DNA of 64,000 nt. It comes from Polynucleobacter necessarius (lineage in GTDB: Bacteria; Pseudomonadota; Gammaproteobacteria; Burkholderiales; Burkholderiaceae). The DNA lies in assembly GCF_900095205.1 (NCBI RefSeq), contig NZ_LT606951.1, positions 62,001 to 126,000 of the forward strand, in the 5' to 3' direction. Position 1 is the first letter of the stretch; each line of letters begins with the position of its first letter. Shown here piece by piece: positions 53,052-62,626 of the stretch. The notes beneath the pieces are model-generated. The model saw only the letters and a list, made by a program, of their open reading frames with translations, made no database searches and was not told the DNA's origin. The translations under genes were made by a program, and so were the position numbers.

Positions 53052-54362
53052 GAATTCTTTCGTCGCCCTAGTAATTAGCTTGTGGGCATGGATCGGGCGC
53101 AAAGCAATTGAGTGGAAATTGCGCGACAGAGTAATAGCCCTTTGGGGAAAAGCAAAAGCTTTTTGGTTGCAGATGGGGCAAAAGTGGCGCAATACTAAAA
53201 CACATCAAAAGCTCATGACGATGGAGCCAATGAAACGCCGCATGGTCATCATGCTTTGCGGGGTGTTTTTGCTATTAGGCTTGATCTTTACCTTTAATCA
53301 AGTAAAGACATTCATGATTAAGCATTTCATTTCTAGCATGGGTCTACCGCCTGCGACAGTTTCTACGATGGTGATTACTGCTTCTGAGTGGCAGCCTAAA
53401 TTAACCAGCGTTGGAAATGTTCGAGCTTTTAGGGGGGGGTTGAGCTGAGCACAGAAATTAGTGGATTAGTTCAGACGGTACCCATTAAGTCTGGTCAGGA
53501 CGTCAAAGAAGGCGAGCTCCTTATTAAGCTTAATGATGCCTCTGATGTTGCGCAATTGAACTCATTAAAAGCCATGGCCGATTTGGCTAAGGTGATTAAT
53601 GAGCGTGACAGACAACAACTGGCCATTCAGGCAATTAGTAAGAATGTATTTGATACTAGCGCTGCTGATGCAAAGTCCAAGCAAGCGCAAGTCGAACAGC
53701 AGACAGCCTTAGTGGCAAAGAAAAATCTAAAGGCACCATTTAGCGGGCGTATTGGTATTGTGTCAATTAATCCAGGTCAGTTTGTTAAAGAAGGTGATAA
53801 GTTATTAACACTACAAACTTTGGACCCTATTTTTGTAGACTTTAATTTGCCGCAAAATAATGCTGAGCAAGTACAGGTTGGCCAAGAGGTTGTTGTTTCG
53901 ACGGATGCTTTCAAGGATGCTAGCTTCACCGGTAAGATTACGGCCATTAGTCCAAAAGTAGATACGAGTACTCGCAATATTCAGGTGGAGGCTCGGCTTG
54001 CCAATCCCGATAAAAAAATTCTGCCAGGTATGTTTGCTAACGTAAATATTAATCTTGGCGAACAAGTGAAATACTTAACGTTGCCCCAAACCGCTGTTAC
54101 CTATAATCCGTATGGTTCGACGGTGTTTATTGCTAAGCCAACAGGTAAAAAAGACAAGCAAGGAAATCCTTCTTTAGAAGCTCAGCAAGTATTTGTAGCA
54201 ACTGGATTAACTCGTGGCGATCAAGTCGCTATTCTTAAGGGCGTAGAAGAAGGCGCTACGGTAGTCACTAGTGGGCAGTTGAAGTTGAAGAATGGCACAC
54301 CATTGATTATTAATAACAAGGCGCAGCCAGCAAATTTACCTGATCCAAAGCCTCAGGAATAA
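53029..54362 (+). pseudogene. RND efflux periplasmic adaptor (HlyD/AcrA family), frameshifted at a G8 tract
   Basis: From ATG 53029 a long cytoplasmic lead-in, a membrane anchor (MVIMLCGVFLLLGLIFTF) and SVGNVRAF are read. An eight-G tract at 53432-53439 then shifts the frame to a stop at 53446-53448. With six or nine Gs the frame would continue VELSTEISGLVQTVPIKSGQ and stay open to 54362. Barrel-sandwich, hairpin (AKSKQAQVEQQTALVAKKNL) and beta-barrel (APFSGRIGIVSINPGQFVKE) parts are complete. Inactive unless slippage restores the frame. Confidence 0.85.
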
Positions 54363-54369
54363 ATAGCAG

Positions 54370-57300
54370 ATGAATTGGGCCGATATATTCATCCGCAGGC
54401 CAGTGCTCTCCATGGTGGTGAGTGCACTTGTACTCATTTTTGGTTTGAAGGCTATCGGCGCGTTGCCAGTAAAACCAGTACCCTCAAACACAAAATGCAA
54501 TTGTGACGATCACTACTGCCTACTATGGGGCAGATCCAGAAACGATTGCAGGCTTTATTACGCAACCTCTAGAGGCTTCTGTAGCTCAAGCACAGGGTAT
54601 TGATTATTTGTCATCCACTAGCGTGAGTGGCGTATCAACCATCATCGCTACCCTGAAGTTGAATTACGATTCAAATGCGGCATTAACGCAGATTCAAACT
54701 CAAATTAGTGCAGTGAAGAATCAATTGCCGCCACAGGCGCAACAACCAATTTTGACTGTTCAAGTCGGTCAGTCAACCGCTGCGATGTATATGGGTTTTT
54801 ATAGCGATGAAATCCCTAATAACGCAGTTATCGATTATCTATTGCGAGGTGTAAAGCCAAAGCTCGATTCAGTTGAGGGCGTTCAAAACGCAGAAATTAC
54901 TGGTGGCCACAAGTTTGCTTTGCGCGCATGGCTTGACCGCGAAAAGATGGCTGGCTTAGGTGTTGGTGCTGATGATGTTTATAACGCAATGTCTGCGAAT
55001 AATTACCTATCGGCGGTAGGTAGTACAAAAGGCGACATGGTATCCGTAGATTTAGTAGCTGGTACAGACTTGCACACGCTTGAAGAGTTTCGCAAGTTGG
55101 TTATTAAAAAGGATGGCGTCAATATCGTTTACTTGGACCAAGTGGCTAATGTCACCCTTGGTTCCGAGGACTACAACACCAACGTTGCCTTTAGTGGTAA
55201 ACGCTCTGTATTTATCGCTATTAAGGTTGCCCCACAAGCTAATTTATTGGATGTAGCTCAACGCGTTCGAGATGTGGTTCCTGACATTCAGAAGCAATTG
55301 CCAATTGGTATGACTGGCAAGATTGTTTACGATTCCACCCAATTTATTACCAGCTCTATTGATGAAGTTGTTTCTACTTTGTTAGAGGCTTTGATAATCG
55401 TTACGGTAGTAATCTACCTTTTCTTGGGTAGCGTTCGTGCTGTTGCAGTTCCGGTAATAGCAATGCCTTTGTCACTCATTGGTACCTTCTTCCTAATGCA
55501 GGTTTTGGGCTACTCAATTAATTTGTTGACCCTTTTGGCGCTGGTATTGGCAATTGGATTGGTGGTCGATGACGCCATTATTGTGGTGGAAAACGTAGAC
55601 CGCCACATGAAAGAAGGAAAGTCTCCGTTAGAGGCGTCCTTAATCGCTGCTCGTGAATTGGGCGGCCCTATTTTGGCAATGACCGTCGTTTTGATTGCTG
55701 TATATATACCAATTGGATTTCAAGGCGGATTGACGGGTGCACTCTTTACCGAATTTGCATTTACTCTAGCCAGTGCGGTAGCTGTATCAGGATTAATTGC
55801 TTTAACTCTTTCTCCTATGATGTGCTCGCGTATTTTTACTGAGGAACAAGAGGCATCTTCATTTGTTCAAAAGATTGATCAGATTTTTGACAAAGTCCAC
55901 CATAGTTATCAAAGTACCTTACGAGACTTATTAAGTACTTGGCAGGTGATCATCGTGATGGGTTTTATTTTGTTAGGTGGAGTTGCGTATTTATATGCAA
56001 CCGCTAAGTCAGAATTGGCGCCAACAGAAGATCAAGGGATTGTCTTAATGCAGGCATCGGGACCGCCTAACAGTACGGTTAACCAAATGCAGACGTATGC
56101 TGATCAAATCTACGCTATTGCAACTGCAGAACCTGAATATGAGCAGGCTTTTCAGATTACAGGTCCAACATCTAGTTTCGGCGGTATTTTGCTAAAGGAC
56201 TGGGGTGAGCGTAATCGCAATGCGACTAAGTTCCAAGAAGATATGCAACAAAAGTGGAACACCATTGCTGGAGCGCGTGTTGCTGCCTTCCAATTTCCTG
56301 CATTACCAGGTGCGCAAGGTTTGCCAGTGCAGGTGGTAATCAATACAACAGAATCCTATGCACAGTTAAATGAAGTATCGCAAGCAGTCCTTGATAAGGC
56401 ACGTCGCAGTGGAAACTTCTTTTTTGTGGATTCTGATTTGAAGATTGATAAGCCCCAAGACGTATTAGAAATTGATCGGGAGAAAGTGGCTGTCTTAGGC
56501 ATGACTCAACAACAAGTTGGCGCTGCTTTATCAGCAGCACTAGGTGGCGGATACGTGAATTACTTCTCTGTTGCAGGACGCTCCTACCGTGTTATTCTAC
56601 AGGTTAAGCAGGTTGACCGTTTAAACCCAGATCAAATCTTGGACTATTACATTCGTACTCCGAGTGGAGCGATGGTTCAGGCCCGCACTATTGCAACCAT
56701 CAAACAAAGAGTTGTACCGCAATCGATTAATCACTTTCAGCAATTAAACTCCGCAACTATTTCAGGTGTTAGCACTCCATTTATCTCGCAAGCAGACTTG
56801 TTAGAGTTTATGCGTCAGTCCCTAAAAGAAGTTGCGCCCAACGGCGGCTACAGCATGGACTATGCCGGCCCTTCACGCCAGTTTATGGCTGAGTCCGGAG
56901 GATTTTTGGTGACCATGTTCTTTGCGATTTTGATTGTGTTCTTGGTTCTTGCGGCGCAGTTCGAAAGTTTCCGTGACCCGATTGTGATTTTGGTTTCTGT
57001 GCCGTTGGCTTTATTCGGCGCCTTAATCTTTATTAATCTAGGATTCACTACATTAAACGTCTACACTCAGGTGGGGCTCGTCACGCTGATGGGCTTAATT
57101 AGTAAGCACGGCATTTTGATTGTGGAGTTTGCTAATGAGCTTCAGGAGGCTGGATGCAGTAAGCTCAATGCTATCGTTGAAGCGAGTAGCGTTCGTTTAC
57201 GCCCTATATTGATGACAACTGCTGCGATGGTTTTAGGTGTTCTGCCGTTGGTGATTGCCTCTGGAGCAGGTGCAGCTGGGCGCAAATCCATGGGCATCGT

Positions 57301-57409
57301 GATCTTTACCGGCTTGTCGATTGGAACTCTATTTACGCTGTTTGTTGTACCGGCTATGTATTTATTTATTGGCGCAGATCATCACGCTAAGAAATTCAAG
57401 CAAGAGTAG
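54370..57409 (+). pseudogene. RND multidrug efflux permease (AcrB/MexB family), frameshifted near the start
   Basis: ATG 54370 begins MNWADIFIRRPVLSMVVSAL. The A4 tract at 54471-54474 has one A too many; with three As the frame would read PVNQYPQTQNAIVTITTAYY, and from there it is open to 57409. The twelve-helix layout, proton-relay segment LALVLAIGLVVDDAIIVVEN (Asp-Asp) and GLISKHGILIVEFANELQEA are all present. About 1013 residues if repaired. A rescued product could start at ATG 54503 but would lack the first transmembrane helix. Confidence 0.85.
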
Positions 57410-58084
57410 CGATTAAAAAACCACTTAACGATATTGAGCTCTTTATCAGCAAACTCGCCAAAGAGGGTCTCGGATCTTAGCTGCGTTAACCAGCGTTCGA
57501 CGTTTTTATGTTCACTGCGTAAACCAGTTTTTTCTGGAAACGTATCGTTTAGCAATGCCCAGCGGTGCACACCTAGAGCCACCACAATATCGCCAATATT
57601 AAATTGATCGCCTGAGCAGTAGGCTTGTTTAGATAGCATTTGATCGAGCAAGCCAAGGGTTTGGTTTGTTGTTTGATAGCCTTTGTAGATGGCGTCATAA
57701 TTACGATCTTGTTCAGGCGTTCTAGTCAGGCCTAGGAAGGCAGTACGCAATGGAGGCCCAAAGAGTTGCTAGTTGCCAATCCATCATTTTTTCAGAGCCG
57801 TATTGAGCCGCAATGCTTTTAGGAAAACGTCCATTTTTATCGTACTGTGAAACCAGGTAACGCATGATGGTGTTTGATTCCCAGAGTATCAAGCCTCCAT
57901 CTTCGAGGGTAGGCACAAACCCATTTGGATTCATTTTAAGAAACTCGGGCGTGTTATTGATCCCAAAGTGGAGACCAGCATCTATACGCTCAAAGTCTTT
58001 GCCCTTTTTGAGCCCTAACTCGGCAAGGCACCACAATACTTTTTGAACGTTAATAGAACTTTTGCGACCCCATAAACGCATCAT
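57382..58084 (-). pseudogene. Glutathione S-transferase family protein, frameshifted
   Basis: ATG 58084 (or 58081) gives the thioredoxin-fold half MRLWGRKSSINVQKVLWCLA, NPNGFVPTLEDGG and LWESNTIMRYLV (the ES-N glutathione site). A frame change near 57745 leads into the helical half (FLGLTRTPEQDRNYDAIYKG, FNIGDIVVALGVHRW). The end at 57382 overlaps the permease end by 28 bases. One indel is enough to inactivate it. Substrate unknown. Confidence 0.8.
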
Positions 58085-58111
58085 AGTATTTCCTTATATA
58101 GGTGATTCAGA

Positions 58112-58612
58112 TTAGCTAGTTTTGGTTTCCGTAAAATCGAGACCAAGAAACTTGCTGCGCGCAAAAATGAGAGGTTCTCGTTCAAGGTGATTCTTTAAGT
58201 TGATGACTTTGGCAACAATGATGTTGTGATTTCCACCTATATGCACGCAAACGGTTTCACATTCGTAATAGGCAACACAATCATTTGTTTGTGTAAGGCC
58301 ACTTGCTGCGAGCTTATGGCTAATACCATTGAATTGATCGATCTTGACTGTGGTGAAATGCATTGCTAAATGCTCTTGAGAGTGCTCAAGAACATGAATC
58401 AGATGTATTTTGCCAAGCTCAACCCAAGGCATCAGACGTGAATGCTTTTTTAAGCTCCAGAGAATTAAAGGTAGCTCGAGTGAAACGGTATTGAAAGAGC
58501 TAATCGTAATACCGTGGGGATTGTTTTCGTCATCCAAACGGGTGATAACAGTGACCCCAGTTGCAAATGAAGAAAAACCTTTACGCAGTTCTTGTGAGGT
58601 AAATGGGGTCAT
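58112..58612 (-). CDS. Flavin reductase-like domain protein
   Basis: 166 residues from ATG 58612. TSQELRKGFSSFATGVTVIT and HGITISSFNTVSLELPLILW are the FMN-binding signature of the flavin-reductase family; GGNHNIIVAKVINLK and REPLIFARSKFLGL follow. Such proteins reduce FMN/FAD for two-component monooxygenases; no monooxygenase is in the window. The frame is open, but the centre (SQEHLAMHFTTVKIDQFNGI) is typical. It survives between dead genes. Confidence 0.82.
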   Translation of the reverse strand: MTPFTSQELRKGFSSFATGVTVITRLDDENNPHGITISSFNTVSLELPLILWSLKKHSRLMPWVELGKIHLIHVLEHSQEHLAMHFTTVKIDQFNGISHKLAASGLTQTNDCVAYYECETVCVHIGGNHNIIVAKVINLKNHLEREPLIFARSKFLGLDFTETKTS

Positions 58613-58622
58613 CAGTCTTTTC

Positions 58623-58895
58623 TTACTTGGCTTCGGCTTTTGCTGTAGCTTCTATAGTGGTACCAGGAATAGGGATTAAGATTTCGTTTTCTTCAGCTTT
58701 TACGCATTTGAAGCGATATTCTTTGCCGGCTTTGGATAAAAAGCTAGCGCCTTGATAAAAATCATCTCTACAAGTTTTGGTAGCGAAATCCATTACATCT
58801 TGGGGGGCTGCGCTAGAGCTGATGAGACGCATATTGCCCATAGACATATTAATTTGCGTGGAATAGCAGCCAGCTAGCGCCAAGCCAGAAATCAT
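58623..58895 (-). pseudogene. Small lipoprotein, probably 5'-truncated
   Basis: The visible frame begins MISGLALAGCYSTQ, i.e. only the end of a lipoprotein signal peptide with lipobox ALAGC; no basic n-region precedes it. The rest (SAAPQDVMDFATKTCRDDFY, KEYRFKCVKAEENEILI) is an open frame of about 80 residues with two Cys. Six bases beyond the ATG the 5'-deleted acuI gene begins, so a deletion seems to have removed both starts. Family unknown. Confidence 0.55.
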
Positions 58896-58900
58896 AGTTC

Positions 58901-59808
58901 CCTGAGGGCGATGTTCGCGTAAAAGTGTTGTATTCGACCCTGAACTACAAGGATGGCTTGGCTATTACTGGCAAAGGTCCGGTGGTGCGAAGCTTTTCTA
59001 TGGTCCCGGGGATCGATTTTGCCGGTGAGGTGCTAGAAAGCACCAACCCCGACTTCAATGCTGGCGACATGGTACTTCTTAACGGCTGGGGAGTTGGCGA
59101 AGGGCATTGGGGTGGTTTAGGGCAACAGGCTCGAGTGAAGGGCGATTGGTTGATTCCGTTGCCCAAAGGCTTTACTGCTAAACAAGCGTTGGCTATTGGT
59201 ACGGCAGGCTATACGGCCATGCTTTGTGTCATGGCGCTGCAAAAGCATGGCCTCAAACCAAGGGATGGTGAGGTTTTAGTAACCGGAGCTGCAGGGAGTG
59301 TGTTGGCAGCTTTGCAATTACGCTACTGAGCAAATTAGGTTTCACAGTGGTTGCTAGCACAGGTCGAATGGCAGAGGCTGGCTACTTGAAGAGATTGGGT
59401 GCATCCGAAGTCATCGATCGCGCGGCTTTATCTGCTCCTGGTAAGCCATTGGCAAAAGAACGTTGGGCAGCAGTAGTTGATAGTGTGGGTAGTCATACTT
59501 TAGCAAATGCCTGCGCGCAGACCAAGAGCGATGGTGCGGTGGCAGCTTGTGGACTAGCTCAAGGTATGGATTTTCCTTCTACTGTTGCACCATTCATTCT
59601 GCGTGGTGTTACCTTGTATGGCATCAACAGCGTGACTGTGCCAAAGGCAAAACGAATTGCTGCATATGAGCAACTGAGTAAGTTGGTAGAGCTAAAAACT
59701 TTAGATGAAATCTCTCATGAAATTACGCTTGAGGATTCCATAAAGTACGCACAAGAATTAATGGCTGGAAATGTACGTGGACGCTTGATTGTCGACGTTA
59801 ATAAATAA
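58901..59808 (+). pseudogene. AcuI/YhdH-type NADPH:quinone (acrylyl-CoA) reductase, 5' deletion and frameshift
   Basis: Coding similarity begins abruptly with PEGDVRVKV just after an in-frame TAG (58895-58897); the roughly 28 residues that should precede are absent. [20 protein letters not shown] and [11 protein letters not shown] follow, then [19 protein letters not shown] and the NADPH motif VTGAAGSV. A frame change near 59320 leads to LGFTVVASTGRMAEAGYLKR and the remaining half, ending in NVRGRLIVDVNK at 59808. Confidence 0.85.
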
Positions 59809-59811
59809 AGA

Positions 59812-59994
59812 CTAGTTTTGCTGCGGTGCTTGGAGTTTGCGACTGGAGAGCAGGGACCAGACCTCGAGCTTCTCAGGATTGGTTAAGTCCGACCAATTTG
59901 CAATTTCCGTCAGGGTACGATAACAACCTCGACAGTAACCATTTTCAGGGTTAATGTCACACCAATTAATGCATGGCGATGGAACTGTTGTCAA
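59812..59994 (-). CDS. DUF1289 small Cys-rich protein
   Basis: 60 residues with VPSPCINWCDINPENGYCRG and CYRTLTEIANWSDLTNPEK, the four-Cys pattern of DUF1289, likely a small metal-binding fold. Function unknown. It ends 3 bp from the acuI pseudogene stop (convergent). Intact. Confidence 0.85.
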   Translation of the reverse strand: MTTVPSPCINWCDINPENGYCRGCYRTLTEIANWSDLTNPEKLEVWSLLSSRKLQAPQQN

Positions 59995-60036
59995 AATAAA
60001 CCTAGTAGTAAAAGATAAAAGAAATCACGTGAAACC

Positions 60037-61122
60037 ATGAACACTCAAAATCAAGTAAGTGCCAAAACTGAAGTCCATTATCCATTAGGAGGCTTACTTC
60101 CGGAAGTGGGTAGTACTATTGAGGTTGCTCCAGGTGTTCGTTGGCTCAGAATGCGATTACCTTTCGCTCTGGATTACACCAATTTGTGGCTGTTACGTGA
60201 TGAAATTGATGGCGTAGCAGGTTGGACAATTGTTGATTGCGGAATTGCTAATGACGAGACAAGAGCGTCTTGGGAGCAGGTATTTGCAACACAGTTTGAC
60301 GGTATTCCTGTATTGCGAGTGATTGTGACTCACATGCATCCTGATCATGTAGGTTTATCGCAATGGTTGTGTGAAAAGTGGAATGTGCCTTTGTGGATTT
60401 CGATGACAGATTACTTAACTGCGCAACGGTTAAGTTGCAAGGAGGGTGGTGTTGCAGTTGGTTCACGCGCAGGTAGTGGTGGCTCAGCAGATCACTTCCA
60501 ACGACATGGTTTGACCGCCCCTGAAGATCTAGAAAAAATTCGCGGACGCTCTAATTACTATAGCAATATGGTTCCAGGTGTACCACGTCAATATCGTCGT
60601 ATTTTGGATGGTGAATCGATATTGATCGGTGGGCGCTCATGGAAGGTGATGATGGGCTATGGACATGCGCCTGAGCATGCATCCCTTTTTTGTAAAGAGC
60701 TTGGCGTCCTCATCTCGGGAGATATGCTCTTACCCCGCATTTCAACTAATGTGAGTGTCTATGATGCCGATCCGGATGCGGATCCGCTGGGTTTGTACTT
60801 GGACTCGATTGAAAAGTACTTAGCCTTACCTGAGGATTCTTTAGTTTTGCCTTCGCATGGCAAACCATTTGTTGGAATTCGACCACACATTGCGCAATTG
60901 AAAGTCCATCATGATGATCGATTGGCAGACACATTAGGCGCCTGTAAAAATCCGGCACATGCTCGAGAGTTAGTGCCGGTTTTATTTAAGCGTGAATTAG
61001 ATATTCATCAACCTACATTTGCAATGGGTGAGGCTATTGCTCATCTGAATTACCTACTTCGTCGAGGTAAGTTGCGTCGCCAGCTTTGCGACGACGGCGT
61101 GTTGCGGTTTTCCGAGGTTTAG
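60037..61122 (+). CDS. MBL-fold metallo-hydrolase
   Basis: 361 residues. Metal motif VIVTHMHPDHVGLSQWL (HxHxDH) at about residues 98-114, later YGHAPEHASLFCKELGVLIS (GHxxEH) and SGDMLLPRIS (metal Asp), and LPSHGKPFVGIRPHI (final His). The family includes glyoxalase II-like and thioester hydrolases. A C-terminal helical domain extends past the core. The last 89 bases overlap the 3' end of the phaM pseudogene on the other strand, so the C-terminus may be slightly changed. Appears intact. Confidence 0.85.
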   Translation: MNTQNQVSAKTEVHYPLGGLLPEVGSTIEVAPGVRWLRMRLPFALDYTNLWLLRDEIDGVAGWTIVDCGIANDETRASWEQVFATQFDGIPVLRVIVTHMHPDHVGLSQWLCEKWNVPLWISMTDYLTAQRLSCKEGGVAVGSRAGSGGSADHFQRHGLTAPEDLEKIRGRSNYYSNMVPGVPRQYRRILDGESILIGGRSWKVMMGYGHAPEHASLFCKELGVLISGDMLLPRISTNVSVYDADPDADPLGLYLDSIEKYLALPEDSLVLPSHGKPFVGIRPHIAQLKVHHDDRLADTLGACKNPAHARELVPVLFKRELDIHQPTFAMGEAIAHLNYLLRRGKLRRQLCDDGVLRFSEV

Positions 61123-61486
61123 CGCTAGTGGTTTTAGTCTCAGATTCTTGATTCGTTCCAGTCGCAGCCGCACCTGCTGCAGAGACAGCATCGCCAAAGG
61201 ATTTGAGGGCCATCATGGTGGCGTGTTGAACCTCAAGACCTTGGATAGTTGTTTGAGGATGTTGAGGTTCAGATTGAGCCAGTTTTCAACGCTTTTAAGG
61301 TCTTTAATGCGTTTTTTCTAGTTCATCAACAACATCTAGGCCGGGAAAAGCTGATCCGAAGCCGCCAGCCGCCTTAGAGGCATCTGTTGTGAAGGGAAAC
61401 TGCCCCGTTTGACCTATGGCGCCTTGTCCCCACATGGTTTTAAACATTTCTAGGCTTTGATTGAATTCGGGAATGGTTCCAAACAT
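61034..61486 (-). pseudogene. PhaM-like polyhydroxyalkanoate granule protein, frameshifted
   Basis: ATG 61486 starts MFGTIPEFNQSLEMFKTMWG. LDVVDELEK then stops early because the T6 tract 61312-61317 (A6 in the gene) carries one base too many; the next frame gives RIKDLKSVENWLNLNLNILK. A second indel near 61252-61254 (a missing A) is needed to reach TIQGLEVQHATMMALKSFGD. The Lys/Arg-rich tail SAKPRKTATRRRRKAG fits PhaM, which links PHB granules to the nucleoid. The end overlaps the MBL gene by 89 bp. Confidence 0.78.
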
Positions 61487-61561
61487 AATGGGCTCCGGGG
61501 TAAATGAAAAGTAGCTTTTCCAATAGAATAAAGGGCTCTAGAGATTAATCCCGGTTTAACA

Positions 61562-62626
61562 ATGCAATCTAATGGTTTTTCCCAGCCTTACACCCGCGGT
61601 CAGGAGCTTCCCGAGCTGTTGAAGCAACGCATTTTGATTTTAGATGGCGCAATGGGGACCATGATTCAGCAGTACAAGCTAACCGAAGCCGATTATCGCG
61701 GGTTGCCCAGCAATACCCGTTTTGCGGATCATCCTGGTGATACCAAGGGAAACAATGAGTTATTGGTTCTGACCCAGCCTGAAGTTATTAGTAAGATTCA
61801 TGAGCAGTACTTAGAAGCCGGCACTGACATTATTGAAACCAATACTTTTGGTGCAACTTCAGTTGCGCAAGAAGATTACAAAATGGCTGGTCTTGCTCGC
61901 GAGATGAATGAGGTCTCTGCAAAGCTAGCGCGTGCAGCCTGTGAAAAATACAGCACTCCTGAGAAACCGCGTTTTGCTGCTGGCGCAATTGGGCCTACAC
62001 CAAAGACTGCCAGTATCTCACCAGACGTAAATGATCCAGGTGCACGTAATGTGACATTTGATGCTTTGCGCGCATCGTATCGTGAGCAGATTGAAGGTTT
62101 GTTTGCTGGCGGCGTGGATTTGTTTTTGGTCGAAACCATTTTCGATACGCTGAATGCAAAAGCTGCGCTCTTTGCTCTCGATGAATTCTTTGAAGAGACA
62201 GGTGAACGTTTGCCAGTCATGATCTCTGGAACAGTTACGGACGCATCGGGACGCATTTTGTCTGGTCAAACTGTTGAAGCATTTTGGAATAGTTTGCGTC
62301 ACATCAAACCCCTTACCTTTGGCCTTAATTGCGCTCTTGGGGCTGCATTGATGCGTCCCTATATTGCAGAGTTGGCAAGAATTTGTGATGCAGCTGTGTC
62401 CTGCTACCCGAATGCGGGTTTGCCAAATCCAATGAGTGATACGGGCTTCGATGAGACGCCAGAAATTACTTCGAGCTTGGTCGATGGTTTTGCTAAAGAT
62501 GGCTTAGTGAATTTAGTTGGCGGGTGCTGTGGCACCACGCCTGATCATATTCGTGCGATTGCGAATGCTGTTGCGAAACGTAAGCCTCGGGCTTTCTATC
62601 GTGAGAATGCAGAGGTTGCAGCATGA
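61562..62626 (+). CDS. metH: Methionine synthase, homocysteine-binding module (separate gene)
   Basis: 354 residues carrying only the homocysteine S-methyltransferase domain of Met[41 protein letters not shown], and zinc Cys residues in [15 protein letters not shown] and [16 protein letters not shown]. In Burkholderiales metH is often split into this gene and a second with the folate, cap and cobalamin domains; that second gene follows (ATG overlapping this stop by 4 bases) but contains a stop. Intact in itself. Confidence 0.9.
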   Translation: MQSNGFSQPYTRGQELPELLKQRILILDGAMGTMIQQYKLTEADYRGLPSNTRFADHPGDTKGNNELLVLTQPEVISKIHEQYLEAGTDIIETNTFGATSVAQEDYKMAGLAREMNEVSAKLARAACEKYSTPEKPRFAAGAIGPTPKTASISPDVNDPGARNVTFDALRASYREQIEGLFAGGVDLFLVETIFDTLNAKAALFALDEFFEETGERLPVMISGTVTDASGRILSGQTVEAFWNSLRHIKPLTFGLNCALGAALMRPYIAELARICDAAVSCYPNAGLPNPMSDTGFDETPEITSSLVDGFAKDGLVNLVGGCCGTTPDHIRAIANAVAKRKPRAFYRENAEVAA

